From NCBI RefSeq assembly GCF_900590885.1, contig NZ_UUON01000024.1, positions 1 to 64,000 on the forward strand: DNA of 64,000 nucleotides, read 5' to 3'. Shown in pieces: positions 20,266-30,181 of this stretch (position 1 is the first letter of the stretch; each line of letters opens with the position of its first letter). The notes under the pieces are model-generated. The model was not told the DNA's origin, made no database searches, and was given only the letters and a program-made list of their open reading frames with translations. The stretch is from Pseudomonas viridiflava (lineage in GTDB: Bacteria > Pseudomonadota > Gammaproteobacteria > Pseudomonadales > Pseudomonadaceae). Made by a program: the position numbers and the translations under genes.

Positions 20266-20342
20266 TGGCGCACCCGGCAGGACTCGAACCTGCGACCATC
20301 CGCTTAGAAGGCGGATGCTCTATCCAGCTGAGCTACGGGCGC
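20266..20342 (-). tRNA. tRNA-Arg (anticodon TCT)
   Basis: Minus strand GCGCCCGTAGCTCAGCTGGA starts the gene; anticodon loop CTTCTAA; T arm GCAGGTTCGAGTCCTGC; ends GTGCGCCA with CCA encoded. First gene of a two-tRNA unit read towards tig; the position between folD and tig is conserved in pseudomonads. Confidence 0.96.
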
Positions 20343-20462
20343 CTTATTAATCTGTACTCTTGGAGGATTACAAACTAAGTGCTTCCAGCCTTGCAGAACA
20401 ACCATCTATTCTGCTCGACCTTCTTAACCAGTGCTAGGCTGTGCCCGACAAGTGCGACGAAT

Positions 20463-20490
20463 AGTATAGAGGGCCTTGAAACCCGTCAAA
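20463..20490 (-). promoter_or_regulatory. Promoter of the tRNA-Arg/tRNA-His unit
   Basis: Minus strand TTTGAC (20485-20490), 16 nt, TATACT (20463-20468), then a GC-containing start region. It lies about 120 nt upstream of tRNA-Arg, in the space divergent from folD. Confidence 0.6.
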
Positions 20491-20621
20491 TCTTTTTTGA
20501 AAAAAATTCATTTTATTTAAGGGGTTAGGCCAATTTGCAGACCAAGCGCCTTTGCCCTCACGCGTTGGCGTGCGAGAATGCGCGCACTTTTCTTCCCCCT
20601 CTCGATGGTTAATCACGCGTA

Positions 20622-21476
20622 ATGACTGCACAACTTATCGACGGCAAATCAATCGCCGCCAGCCTGCGCCAGCAGATCGCCAAACGGGTCACCGAGCGTA
20701 GCCAGCAAGGCCTGCGCACACCGGGCCTGGCGGTGATCCTGGTCGGCAGCGATCCTGCCTCTCAGGTTTATGTCTCGCACAAGCGTAAAGACTGTGAAGA
20801 GGTCGGCTTTATATCCAAGGCCTACGACTTGCCTTGCGCGACTACCCAGCAGGCCCTGACCGACCTGATCGACGGCCTCAACGATGACCCGAGCATCGAC
20901 GGCATCCTGCTGCAACTGCCGCTGCCGGAGCATCTGGACGCTTCCAAGTTGCTGGAACGCATCCGCCCGGATAAAGACGTCGATGGCTTCCACCCATATA
21001 ACGTCGGCCGCCTGGCCCAGCGCATCCCGCTGCTGCGCCCATGCACGCCCAAAGGCATCATGACCCTGCTGGAAAGCACCGGTGTCGACCTGTACGGCCT
21101 CGATGCCGTGGTGGTCGGCGCCTCCAACATCGTTGGTCGCCCGATGGCGATGGAACTGCTGCTGGCTGGCTGCACCGTGACCGTTACCCACCGCTTTACC
21201 AAGGACCTCGCCGGCCACGTCGGCCGCGCCGACCTGGTGGTGGTTGCCGCCGGCAAGCCGGGCCTGGTCAAGGGCGAGTGGATCAAGGAAGGCGCCATCG
21301 TCATCGACGTCGGCATCAACCGCCAGGAAGACGGCAAGCTGGTCGGCGACGTGGTGTACGAAACCGCCCTGCCCCGTGCCGGCTGGATTACCCCGGTGCC
21401 AGGCGGTGTAGGCCCGATGACCCGTGCCTGCCTGCTGGAAAATACGCTGTATGCCGCAGAAACCCTGCACGGTTAA
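20622..21476 (+). CDS. folD: Methylenetetrahydrofolate dehydrogenase/cyclohydrolase
   Basis: 284-residue bifunctional enzyme interconverting 5,10-methylene-, methenyl- and 10-formyl-tetrahydrofolate in the cytosol. The catalytic Lys is in [14 protein letters not shown] (about 47-60), with [26 protein letters not shown], and the NADP-binding [13 protein letters not shown]; ends [19 protein letters not shown]. The ATG has no strong ribosome site. Divergent from the tRNA pair; a terminator follows. Confidence 0.96.
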   Translation: MTAQLIDGKSIAASLRQQIAKRVTERSQQGLRTPGLAVILVGSDPASQVYVSHKRKDCEEVGFISKAYDLPCATTQQALTDLIDGLNDDPSIDGILLQLPLPEHLDASKLLERIRPDKDVDGFHPYNVGRLAQRIPLLRPCTPKGIMTLLESTGVDLYGLDAVVVGASNIVGRPMAMELLLAGCTVTVTHRFTKDLAGHVGRADLVVVAAGKPGLVKGEWIKEGAIVIDVGINRQEDGKLVGDVVYETALPRAGWITPVPGGVGPMTRACLLENTLYAAETLHG

Positions 21477-21493
21477 TAACCACAGGTACTGAG

Positions 21494-21523
21494 AAAGCCC
21501 TGCCTTATCGCAGGGCTTTTTAT
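21494..21523 (+). terminator. Terminator after folD
   Basis: AAAGCCCTG-CCTTATCG-CAGGGCTTT followed by TTTATT, 18 bp after the folD stop. Confidence 0.85.
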
Positions 21524-21685
21524 TGCCCGCAATTAAACCGGTTTTTTCTTAGTTTTTAAGCACTTTCGTCTGGTTCTCGAAGAACATTCGACAGTTCTTC
21601 GTCCATACTCCTAAAATGTAACGGCATTTGTCCTATAACCCGTTCCTGAACGGTATTTCCTTACTTTTTTAGCGAGTTCATCCGC

Positions 21686-22609
21686 GTGAAAATTCGTCTC
21701 TCTATCGTCAGCCTATTGTTTGCATTTACAGGCACCTTCGCGCACGCAGCCGAAACCACCCAGGCCCCGCGTGACACCTCCAAACTGCAAATCGCTTCCG
21801 GCAGCGCCATGCTGGTAGACCTGCAGACCAATAAGGTCATCTATTCCAGCAACCCTGACGTGGTGGTGCCCATCGCGTCGGTGAGCAAATTGATGACCGG
21901 TCTGATCGTGCTGGAAGCCAAGCAAAACATGGACGAGTACATCGATATCAACATCAAGGACACGCCGGAAATGAAGGGTGTGTTCTCCCGCGTGAAAATC
22001 GGCAGCGAAATGCCGCGCAAGGAAATGCTGCTGATCGCCCTGATGTCCTCGGAAAACCGCGCCGCCGCCAGCCTGGCTCACCACTACCCGGGTGGCTACC
22101 CGGCCTTTATCGCGGCGATGAACGCCAAGGCCAAGGCGCTGGGCATGACCAGCACGCACTACGTGGAGCCCACCGGCCTGTCGATCCACAACGTATCCAC
22201 CGCCCGCGACCTGAGCAAACTGCTGGCCGCCGCACGCCACTATCCGTTGCTGAGCCAACTGAGCACCACCAAGGAAAAGACCGTGTCGTTCCGCAAGCCC
22301 AACTACACCCTGGGCTTCTCCAACACCGACCACCTGATCAACCGTGCCAACTGGGACATCAAGCTGACCAAGACCGGCTTCACCAACCAGGCCGGCCACT
22401 GCCTGGTGCTGGTGACCAGCATGGGTAACCGCCCGGTGTCGTTGGTGATCCTCGATGCGTTCGGCAAGTTCACCCACTTTGCCGATGCCAGCCGCATTCG
22501 CAACTGGGTCGAAACCGGCAAGAGCGGCTCGGTGCCGGACGTGGCGTTGCGCTACAAGGCTGACAAGAACCTGAAGAATCGCCCGAATGCGGCGCAAGTG
22601 CGCCGATAA
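21686..22609 (+). CDS. pbpG: D-alanyl-D-alanine endopeptidase, PBP7/8 type
   Basis: 307-residue secreted low-molecular-weight penicillin-binding protein. Signal peptide [20 protein letters not shown]; the three active-site motifs are all present: SVSK (about 72-75), SEN in LMSSENRAA, and KTG in [11 protein letters not shown]. It cleaves peptidoglycan cross-links in the periplasm. GTG start, after the AT-rich region that follows the folD terminator. Single-gene unit; a REPIN follows. Confidence 0.93.
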   Translation: MKIRLSIVSLLFAFTGTFAHAAETTQAPRDTSKLQIASGSAMLVDLQTNKVIYSSNPDVVVPIASVSKLMTGLIVLEAKQNMDEYIDINIKDTPEMKGVFSRVKIGSEMPRKEMLLIALMSSENRAAASLAHHYPGGYPAFIAAMNAKAKALGMTSTHYVEPTGLSIHNVSTARDLSKLLAAARHYPLLSQLSTTKEKTVSFRKPNYTLGFSNTDHLINRANWDIKLTKTGFTNQAGHCLVLVTSMGNRPVSLVILDAFGKFTHFADASRIRNWVETGKSGSVPDVALRYKADKNLKNRPNAAQVRR

Positions 22610-22632
22610 AGATAACTCTAGAGATATCCAAT

Positions 22633-22719
22633 GTGGGAGGGGGCTTGCCCCCGATGGCGGTGAGTCAGCTGTATATTTTTCAGCTGATACGCCGCTATCG
22701 GGGGCAAGCCCCCTCCCAC
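22633..22719. repeat. REPIN (two REP units in inverted order)
   Basis: A plus-oriented REP (GTGGGAGGGGGCTTGC...GATGGCGG) and an inverted one enclose about 30 nt, GTGAGTCAGCTG ... CAGCTGATACGC, which is itself partly inverted. 87 bp in all, between pbpG and the convergent C39-like gene. Confidence 0.9.
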
Positions 22720-22751
22720 ATTAGAGCCAGGATGTTTTTGAGAAATGTCGT

Positions 22752-23414
22752 TTATTTGCGCTCTGCCAACACCTTGAGCGCCTGCGCAGCCGCGCGCTCC
22801 TGCCCTGCCTGGCCGGTGGCATTGGCCGCATCGCGCCAGCGCTGCGCATCCACATTCGCCGGCAACTGGCTCGGGCGCTGGGTGAGGATCGCCCAGTGTC
22901 CCGCACTGCTCCACTTCGACTCAAAGTCGCTGAAGCTCATCAACAGCCGCCGGTCCATGCCCGAGCGCAGCAACACCGTGCTTTTCTGCTGGTTGAAGCC
23001 CACCACGACCACGTAGCGCGCGTCAGACCACAGCCCGCCGCCGATCCGCGCCATCACCGGGTAACCCGCCGCCACCTGCGCCAGCACCGCCGTGAGCTTG
23101 GCATCCAGAGGGTAGACCATCAGCCCGTACTCACGCGCCAGCACCTGCATGTTGCGCTCAAGGTCGGCTTCACCGCCCGGCAAGTGCAGCGGCTTATCCA
23201 GCAACCCCGGTGTCATGACAATGCCTTGTTGCGACAGCATGCTGGCCAGAGCCGTAGGACCGCTCTGATAAGCCTCACTGCGAAACGTCGGCACGCCGTT
23301 GAGTTCAACGCGTTCAGGCAGGCCCGCCAGCTTCGACGGCTGCCCGGCACACGCCGCGAGCCCCAGGGCACAGGCCAGCAACACGGATGTTTTAAGGTTC
23401 GACCGTAACCGCAA
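22752..23414 (-). CDS. C39-peptidase-like lipoprotein without catalytic residues
   Basis: 220-residue predicted lipoprotein (LLACALGLAACAG, Cys about 22). The body resembles papain-like C39 domains, with the nucleophile segment reading EAYQSGPTALASMLSQQGI where active members have YQCGPxALA; the later His segment reads DARYVVVVGFN instead of a pattern like HYVVVVGY. Both catalytic positions therefore look lost, so it is probably a binding or structural protein. The C-terminus has a TPR-like QAGQERAAAQALKVLAERK. No ribosome site is obvious. It converges on pbpG, with a REPIN between. Confidence 0.7.
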   Translation of the reverse strand: MRLRSNLKTSVLLACALGLAACAGQPSKLAGLPERVELNGVPTFRSEAYQSGPTALASMLSQQGIVMTPGLLDKPLHLPGGEADLERNMQVLAREYGLMVYPLDAKLTAVLAQVAAGYPVMARIGGGLWSDARYVVVVGFNQQKSTVLLRSGMDRRLLMSFSDFESKWSSAGHWAILTQRPSQLPANVDAQRWRDAANATGQAGQERAAAQALKVLAERK

Positions 23415-23624
23415 TTTTCTACTCTCTTGATCAACTGCCGGTAAGGGCCCTGATCATAGGACGCTCTGCCACGCGGGTATAGCCCGCAGGCTTAGTAAAG
23501 GGAGCGGATAGAGCAAACAAGTTGGACAGACACGACCATTGGTCAATAGCAGGCAACCGTCAGGTAGCTAGACTGTCCATTGAGAAGACTGTGTGTGCCC
23601 GCTGCGGGGCGAGAGGAGGCCCGA

Positions 23625-23783
23625 ATGAGCCTTGCAACGACGATTTTCATGTTGGTCTGCGGTTGGCTGGCGGTTGCCGGCGCCATGTTGTGGGGGGTGT
23701 TGCGTATTACTCGCCGCCACCACCCGCACGTCAAACCCGCTGCATCCGCCAAGCCCCATAAGGTGGCGGTTCACCACGCCTAG
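23625..23783 (+). CDS. Small single-pass membrane protein, 52 residues
   Basis: Begins MSLATTIFMLVCGWLAVAGA and has one hydrophobic helix (about 5-27), followed by a basic, His-rich cytoplasmic tail (ITRRHHPHVKP ... HKVAVHHA, six His). AGGAGG stands 8 nt before the ATG, an almost ideal site, so I trust the gene despite its size. The stop TAG shares the CTAG with the stop of the convergent lipoprotein gene. Function unknown; a metal-binding tail is conceivable but unproven. Confidence 0.65.
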   Translation: MSLATTIFMLVCGWLAVAGAMLWGVLRITRRHHPHVKPAASAKPHKVAVHHA

Positions 23784-24190
23784 CCAGGCATGCAATTGAA
23801 GTCCTGAGTCGCCGCGACTTCCTTGCCGTGGCCATCCATCAAGGATGCGCGCACGGTCGTGCCCAGGCTGGATTCCACCAGCGTGTAGTGTTCACCCGCC
23901 TTGAAGTGCTTGTACTCGACCCGGCCCTGGCAGTCTTGCTGGTTGTCGTCGCCTGGCTCCTCCTCAAACAGCGTCACGTCCAGGCGATGGTCGCCTGGGG
24001 GCACTTCAAAAAATCGCCCGTCATCCACGCGCTTGCCATCCAGGCGCTCGGCCATCAGGTCATTCGGCGCTTCTTCCTTCAGCCCTATCCAGGCTTCGCT
24101 CGGGTCCGCCTTGGGGATCGGGCCGGCACACGCCGACAAGAGCAAAACGGCACCGAGGGCGGGGATCAACAATAAAGGTTTGAGTAACAT
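23780..24190 (-). CDS. Hypothetical lipoprotein, 136 residues
   Basis: Signal peptide and lipobox PLLLIPALGAVLLLSACAG (Cys about 20), then a small soluble domain (AWIGLKEEAPNDLMAERLDG, VPPGDHRLDVTLFEEEPGDD) that resembles PEGA/DUF-like beta sandwiches fixing a ligand or partner at the membrane. ATG 24190 has GGAG 8 nt upstream. Two Cys (QDCQG and NFNCMPG) could form a disulfide. I cannot assign a family. Confidence 0.7.
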   Translation of the reverse strand: MLLKPLLLIPALGAVLLLSACAGPIPKADPSEAWIGLKEEAPNDLMAERLDGKRVDDGRFFEVPPGDHRLDVTLFEEEPGDDNQQDCQGRVEYKHFKAGEHYTLVESSLGTTVRASLMDGHGKEVAATQDFNCMPG

Positions 24191-24384
24191 GGCAGGGCTC
24201 CAAAAAGACAATGTGTCCGATGGGCAACAAGCTTGGGCACACCCCCTTTGTAGAACAAATGAATACATATGAAACGATCTTCAGTCCTTACCTAAATGTT
24301 CCTTCACCTGGCTGAAAGGTGCGTGTTAGGTGGGTCGGGCAAGACTGCCGGGGTTTGCAATTCTGCTCCCTCGGAGGTTCACGC

Positions 24385-27300
24385 ATGCTCGGGCTGGTAA
24401 AGACCGCACTGCAAAAGCCATACACGTTTATCGTGCTGGCAATATTCATCTGCATCATCGGGCCGATGGCGGCCCTGCGAACCCCAACGGATGTGTTCCC
24501 CGATATCGGCATCCCGGTAGTCGCCGTGGTCTGGCAGTACAACGGCCTGTCGCCGGACGCCATGGCCGGTCGGGTGATCTATACCTACGAACGCTCCTTG
24601 AGCACTACCGTCAACGACATCGAACATATCGAATCGCAATCGCTGCCCGGCATGGGCATCGTCAAGATCTTCTTCCAGCCCGGCGTGGATATCCGCACCG
24701 CCAACGCCCAGGTCACGGCGGTGTCACAAACCGTGCTCAAGCAGATGCCGCCGGGCATCACGCCGCCGCTGATCCTCAACTACAGCGCCTCCACGGTGCC
24801 GATCCTGCAAATGGCGTTTTCCAGCCCCAGCCTGTCGGAAGCGAAAATCCGCGACCTGGTGCAAAACAATATCCGCCTGCCCCTGAGCGCCCTGCCCGGC
24901 CTGGCCATGCCCACGCCGATGGGCGGCAAGCAACGCCAGATCACCCTCGACCTCGACCCCCAGGCGCTGGCCGCGAAGGGTTTGTCGGCCCAGGACGTGG
25001 GCAATGCACTGGCCCTGCAAAACCAGATCATCCCGGTGGACACCGCCAAACTCGGCCCCAACGAATACACGATTCTGCTCAACAACAGCCCCAAGGCGAT
25101 TGACGAGCTCAACGACCTGCCGATCAAGACCGTCGACGGCGCGATCATCACCATCGGCCAAGTCGCCCACGTGCGTGACGGCTCGCCACCGCAGACCAAT
25201 ATCGTACGTGTCGATGGCCACCGCGCGGTGCTGATGCCGGCGTTGAAAAACGGCAGCATCTCCACCCTGTCGATCATCGACGGCATCCGTCAGATGCTGC
25301 CGCGCATCAACGAAACCCTGCCGCCGTCGCTGAAGACCTCGCTGCTGGGCGACGCCTCGGTGTTCGTCAAACAATCGGTGGGCAGCGTGGCCCAGGAAGG
25401 CATCATCGCCGCGCTGCTGACCAGCGCGATGATCCTGCTGTTCCTCGGCAGCTGGCGCTCGACGATCATTATTGCCGCGTCGATTCCCCTGGCGGTGCTG
25501 TCGGCGATTGCGCTGCTGGCGGTCAGCGGGCAAACGCTCAACGTGATGACCCTCGGCGGGCTCGCCTTGGCGGTGGGGATCCTGGTGGACGACGCCACGG
25601 TGACCATCGAAAACATCAACTGGCACCTGGAGCAAGGCAAGGCGGTGAAGACCGCGATCCTCGACGGCGCCGCGCAAATCGTCGGCCCGGCGTTCGTCTC
25701 GCTGCTGTGTATCTGCATCGTGTTTGTGCCGATGTTTTTGCTGCAAGGCATCGCCGGCTATCTGTTCCGGCCGATGGCGCTGGCGGTCATTTTCGCCATG
25801 GCCAGCTCGTTCATCCTGTCACGCACGCTGGTGCCGACCCTGGCGATGTTCCTGCTCAAGCCGCACACGCCGGAGCAAGGTGCGGGGCATCATCCCGAAG
25901 ATGAATTCATCAACCACCATGAAGGCGAGCAGCACAAGAAACCGCGCAACCCCATGCTGCAAGCGGTGCTGAATTTCCAGCAGGGTTTCGAGCGGCACTT
26001 CTCGAACATCCGCGACACCTACCACGGCCTGCTGCTGCTCGCGCTGGGCAACCGCAAGCGCTTCATCGTCGGTTTCCTGGCCTGTGTGCTGGCCTCGTTC
26101 CTGCTGCTGCCGAGCCTGGGCCAGGACTTTTTCCCGGCCACCGATGCCGGCGCCCTCGCCCTTCACGTGCGCTTGCCGTTAGGTACACGCATTGAAGAAA
26201 GCGCCGCCGCCTTCGACCGCATTGAAGCGCGGATTCGCGAAGTGATTCCGGCCGATGAGCTGGACACCATCGTCGACAACATCGGCATCCCGCTCAGCGG
26301 CATCGACATGGCCTACAGCAGCAGCGGCACTATCGGTCCACAGGATGGCGACATCCAGGTCAGCCTGAAAAAGGACCACGCGCCCACCGCCGATTACGTG
26401 AAAAAACTGCGCGAAGCCTTGCCGCAAAGTTTCCCCGGCAGCCACTTCGCCTTCCTGCCGGCGGACATCAGCAGCCAGATCCTCAACTTCGGCGCGCCCG
26501 CGCCACTGGACGTGAAGATCTCCGGGCGCAGCGATGAAGAAAACCGCGCCTACGCCGTGGAACTTGAACGCCGCCTGCAGCACGTGCCGGGCATCGCCGA
26601 CCTGCGTATCCAGCAGTCCACCGGCTACCCGTCGCTGCAGGTGAATGTCGACCGAATGCGCGCCAACGGCCTGGGCATTACCGAGCGTGATGTGACCAAC
26701 AGCATGGTCGCGTCCCTGGCCGGCAGCTCGCAAACCGCACCGACGTTCTGGCTCAACCCGGCCAACGGCGTGTCCTATTCCATCGTTGCCGCCACACCGC
26801 AATACCGCCTCGACAGCCTGCCGTCCCTGGAAGCCTTGCCGGTGACCGGTGCCGATGGCCAGTCGCAGATTCTCGGCGGCGTGGCCAACATCACGCGTGT
26901 GCAAAGCCCGGCGGTGGTGACCCACTACAACATCGAGCCGACCCTGGACCTATACGCCAACGTGCAAGGCCGCGACCTCGGCGGCGTGGCCCGCGACGTG
27001 CAAAAGGTGCTGGACGACACCGCGTCCATGCGCCCTAAAGGCGCGGTGATCAGCCTGCACGGGCAGATCGATGCGCTGCATGAAGCCTTCAGCGGCTTGA
27101 GCTTCGGCCTGCTTGGCGCGGTGGTGCTGATCTACCTGCTGATCGTGGTCAACTTCCAGTCCTGGGCCGATCCGTTCGTGATCATCACCGCCCTTCCGGC
27201 GGCGCTGGCGGGGATCGTGTGGATGCTGTTTCTCAGCGGCACCTCGCTGTCGGTGCCGGCATTGACTGGGGCGATCCTGTGCATGGGCGTGGCCACCGCC

Positions 27301-27606
27301 AACTCGATCCTGGTAGTGAGCTTCTGCCGTGAACGCCTGGCCGAACATGGCGACGCCTTGAAGGCCGCCATGGAAGCCGGCTACACGCGCTTTCGCCCGG
27401 TGTGCATGACCGCCCTGGCGATGATTATCGGCATGTTGCCCCTGGCGATTTCCGAGGAGCAGAACGCGCCGCTTGGTCGCGCCGTCATCGGCGGTTTGAT
27501 CTTCGCCACCCTCGCCACATTGTTGTTCGTTCCCGTGGTCTTCAGCCTGGTCCACGGTCGTCACTCTACTCGCGCAGCAGCAGGAGCTACCCCACATGTC
27601 GTCTGA
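24385..27606 (+). CDS. RND efflux pump permease
   Basis: 1073-residue inner-membrane transporter of the AcrB/MexB/HAE1-like superfamily, probably exporting drugs or toxic organics by proton antiport. It starts MLGLVKTALQKPYTFIVLAI; the transmembrane 4 signature is GGLALAVGILVDDATVTIEN, with two Asp as in proton relays. The second half repeats the layout (GAILCMGVATANSILVVSFC). CGGAGG precedes the ATG. First gene of a three-gene operon; its end overlaps the adaptor start by 11 bp. No regulator is adjacent. Substrate unknown. Confidence 0.93.
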   Translation: MLGLVKTALQKPYTFIVLAIFICIIGPMAALRTPTDVFPDIGIPVVAVVWQYNGLSPDAMAGRVIYTYERSLSTTVNDIEHIESQSLPGMGIVKIFFQPGVDIRTANAQVTAVSQTVLKQMPPGITPPLILNYSASTVPILQMAFSSPSLSEAKIRDLVQNNIRLPLSALPGLAMPTPMGGKQRQITLDLDPQALAAKGLSAQDVGNALALQNQIIPVDTAKLGPNEYTILLNNSPKAIDELNDLPIKTVDGAIITIGQVAHVRDGSPPQTNIVRVDGHRAVLMPALKNGSISTLSIIDGIRQMLPRINETLPPSLKTSLLGDASVFVKQSVGSVAQEGIIAALLTSAMILLFLGSWRSTIIIAASIPLAVLSAIALLAVSGQTLNVMTLGGLALAVGILVDDATVTIENINWHLEQGKAVKTAILDGAAQIVGPAFVSLLCICIVFVPMFLLQGIAGYLFRPMALAVIFAMASSFILSRTLVPTLAMFLLKPHTPEQGAGHHPEDEFINHHEGEQHKKPRNPMLQAVLNFQQGFERHFSNIRDTYHGLLLLALGNRKRFIVGFLACVLASFLLLPSLGQDFFPATDAGALALHVRLPLGTRIEESAAAFDRIEARIREVIPADELDTIVDNIGIPLSGIDMAYSSSGTIGPQDGDIQVSLKKDHAPTADYVKKLREALPQSFPGSHFAFLPADISSQILNFGAPAPLDVKISGRSDEENRAYAVELERRLQHVPGIADLRIQQSTGYPSLQVNVDRMRANGLGITERDVTNSMVASLAGSSQTAPTFWLNPANGVSYSIVAATPQYRLDSLPSLEALPVTGADGQSQILGGVANITRVQSPAVVTHYNIEPTLDLYANVQGRDLGGVARDVQKVLDDTASMRPKGAVISLHGQIDALHEAFSGLSFGLLGAVVLIYLLIVVNFQSWADPFVIITALPAALAGIVWMLFLSGTSLSVPALTGAILCMGVATANSILVVSFCRERLAEHGDALKAAMEAGYTRFRPVCMTALAMIIGMLPLAISEEQNAPLGRAVIGGLIFATLATLLFVPVVFSLVHGRHSTRAAAGATPHVV

Positions 27607-28765
27607 TCACAAACCCTCGCGCAAGCGTCTGATGCTCATGGGTGTCGGCGGCCTGACCCTGGCCGCCCTGTTGGTCGCCAACGGCCTGCACGCCCGCACA
27701 CTGCACGAACAATCGGTTACCGCCTGGACCGAAACCGCCGCCATCCCGCAGGTGATGGTGTTCCAGCCCAAGCAGAACGTAGCCGGCGACACCTTGCGCC
27801 TGCCCGCGCATCTGGAGGCGTGGAGCAAGGCGCCGATCCACGCACGCGTCAGCGGCTACTTGAAGGACTGGAAAGTCGACATCGGCAGCCAGGTCAAGGC
27901 CGGGCAAATCCTGGCCGAAATCGACAGCCCCGACCTCGACCAGCAATTGGCGCAAACCCATGCGCGGCTGATCCAGGAACAGGCCAACGCGCGCCTGGCC
28001 GAAACCACCGCCACGCGCTGGCAGAACCTGCTGGCCAGCCACTCGGTATCGCGCCAGGAGGCCGATGAAAAAACCTCCAACGCTGCCGCCGCCAAAGCCA
28101 ACGCAGAAGCCGCCGGGGCAGACTACGCGCGGCTGTCCGCGCTGGAAAGCTACAAGACCCTGCGCGCGCCGTTCGCCGGCACCATCACCGCGCGTAACAC
28201 AGATATCGGCCAGTTGATCAAGGCCGATACCGACAGCGACCCGGAGCTGTTCAACATCGCCGACACCCACCAACTGCGCCTGTATGTGCCGGTGCCGCAG
28301 AACTATGCGGCGGTGATCCACCCCGGCCTTGAAGCCGAACTGACCGTACCCGAGCACCCCGGCGAACACTTCAAGGCGCGCCTGATCGGCGACTCCACCG
28401 CGATCGACCGGCGCTCCGGCACCCTGCTCGCACAGTTCGTTGCCGACAACCCCAACGGCGAGCTGCTACCCGGCGACTACGCCGAAGCGACTCTGCCGGT
28501 TCCGGCCGACACCCACGGTGTGAGCATCCCGGCCAGTGCTTTGATCTTCCGCGCCCAAGGCACGCAGGTGGCGTTGCTGGATGCGCAGAACCATGTGCAC
28601 CTGCAAACCATCCATATCGGCTTGGACCTGGGCGAACGCCTGGTGATCGACCAGGGCCTGAAACCCGCCGACCGCGTGGTCGACAACCCGCCCGACGCCC
28701 TGCGCGAAGGCGACCCCGTGCAACTGGCCGATGCCTCGGGAGGTGCGCATGCGCCCAAGGCTTAA
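27596..28765 (+). CDS. RND periplasmic adaptor (membrane fusion protein)
   Basis: 389 residues. One N-terminal anchor helix (LMLMGVGGLTLAALLVANGL), a lipoyl-like half ARVSGYLKDWKVDIGSQVKA and its second half near AGTITARNTDIGQLI, separated by a coiled-coil hairpin (LIQEQANARLAETTATRWQN). It bridges permease and outer-membrane channel. CAGGAG precedes the ATG, which lies inside the permease gene; its 3' end overlaps the next gene by 17 bp, showing translational coupling. Confidence 0.93.
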   Translation: MSSDHKPSRKRLMLMGVGGLTLAALLVANGLHARTLHEQSVTAWTETAAIPQVMVFQPKQNVAGDTLRLPAHLEAWSKAPIHARVSGYLKDWKVDIGSQVKAGQILAEIDSPDLDQQLAQTHARLIQEQANARLAETTATRWQNLLASHSVSRQEADEKTSNAAAAKANAEAAGADYARLSALESYKTLRAPFAGTITARNTDIGQLIKADTDSDPELFNIADTHQLRLYVPVPQNYAAVIHPGLEAELTVPEHPGEHFKARLIGDSTAIDRRSGTLLAQFVADNPNGELLPGDYAEATLPVPADTHGVSIPASALIFRAQGTQVALLDAQNHVHLQTIHIGLDLGERLVIDQGLKPADRVVDNPPDALREGDPVQLADASGGAHAPKA

Positions 28766-30167
28766 ACCCCTCGCAGCGCTGGTGCTGCTGGCATTGCAGG
28801 GTTGCTCGATGGCGCCCGCCTACAAGGTGCCCACCGTTGACCTGCCGGCGGGCTATCGCGAACAGACCAGCGACGGCCCGTGGCACAGCGCGCAGCCATC
28901 CGACCAATTGGCGCCCGAATGGTGGAAGCTCTACAACGATTCGCGCCTGAGCAACCTGCAACAACAACTGCTCAAGGCCAACCCGGACCTGGCGGCGGCA
29001 CTGGCGCACTTCGATGCGTCCCAGGCGTATGCCAGCCAATTGCACGCCGGGCTGTTCCCGCAGATCAGCGCCAGCGCACAGCCGTTGCGCCAGCGCCAAT
29101 CCGATTCGCGACCGCTGCGCGGCGACACACAGCCCTCGGTGTACAACAGCAATACGGCGGGCTTTTCGCTGAGTTACGACCTGGACCTGTGGGGCAAAAT
29201 CCGCAACCAGGTGGCGGCCGGTGATGCCCAGGCGCAAGCGTCCGGCGATGACCTGGCCGTGGCGCGCCTGAGCCTGCAACACCAACTGGCGACGCTGTAT
29301 GTGCAGCTCAATGGGCTGGACGCGCAGGCGCGGATACTCAATAGCTCGCTGGATGATTTCAGCCAGGCCTTGCAACTGACCCGCAGCCGCTATGAAGGCC
29401 AGATCGCCTCGGAACTGGACCTGACCCGCGCGCAAAATCAATTGGCACAAGCCAAGGCGCAACTGGATGAGGTGCGCGGGCAACGCAACCTGACCGAGCA
29501 CGCCATGGGTGAATTGGTGGGCGTGGCGGCCGGCGATTTTTCATTGCCGCCGAGCCAGCAACTGATTGCCCTGCCGGGAATTCCTGCGCAACTGCCAAGC
29601 CATCTGCTGCAACGTCGCCCGGACATCGCGGCGACGGAACGAAGGGTGTTTGCGGCCAATGCGAATATCGGTGTGGCCAAGGCCGCGTGGTACCCGGATT
29701 TCAGTTTGACCGGGTTGATTGGCGGGCAGACCCAAGGGGTTGGCAACCTACTGTCGGCCGGCAACCGGTATTGGGCGCTGGGGCCGCTGGTGAATCTGCC
29801 GATCTTTGACGGCGGTCGTTTAAGTGCCAATGAACGCCAGGCCAAGGCCGAGTTTGAACAAGCCTCTGCACAGTACCGCAGCCAGGTGTTGAAGGCCGTG
29901 CGTGAAGTGGAAGACAACCTGGGCCAACTGCGGGATTTGCAGCAGGAGGCTCAGGATGAACAGGCGGCGGCGGATGCGGCGGAGCATACCCAGGCGCTGG
30001 CAATGAACAGCTATCAGGCGGGGGCGGTGAGTTACCTGGATGTGGTCACCGCGCAGACGGCGGCGTTGCAGGCACAGCGGACCTTGCAGGCGGTACAGAC
30101 CCGGCAGTTGCAGGCGAGTGTGGGGCTGGTGACGGCGTTAGGCGGGGGTTGGCAGCCGGGCGCATGA
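28749..30167 (+). CDS. Outer-membrane efflux lipoprotein, NodT/OprM family
   Basis: 472-residue TolC-like channel with lipobox LLALQGCSMAPAYKVP (Cys about 18). It contains the family repeats (WWKLYNDSRLSNLQQQLLKA, AGFSLSYDLDLWGKI, LLQRRPDIAATERRVFAANA) and a duplicated helical barrel. ATG 28749 is preceded by GGAGGT and fits the signal peptide better than an in-frame ATG at 28731. Completes the tripartite pump with the two preceding genes. Confidence 0.93.
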   Translation: MRPRLKPLAALVLLALQGCSMAPAYKVPTVDLPAGYREQTSDGPWHSAQPSDQLAPEWWKLYNDSRLSNLQQQLLKANPDLAAALAHFDASQAYASQLHAGLFPQISASAQPLRQRQSDSRPLRGDTQPSVYNSNTAGFSLSYDLDLWGKIRNQVAAGDAQAQASGDDLAVARLSLQHQLATLYVQLNGLDAQARILNSSLDDFSQALQLTRSRYEGQIASELDLTRAQNQLAQAKAQLDEVRGQRNLTEHAMGELVGVAAGDFSLPPSQQLIALPGIPAQLPSHLLQRRPDIAATERRVFAANANIGVAKAAWYPDFSLTGLIGGQTQGVGNLLSAGNRYWALGPLVNLPIFDGGRLSANERQAKAEFEQASAQYRSQVLKAVREVEDNLGQLRDLQQEAQDEQAAADAAEHTQALAMNSYQAGAVSYLDVVTAQTAALQAQRTLQAVQTRQLQASVGLVTALGGGWQPGA

Positions 30168-30181
30168 CGGTGACTGACCTA

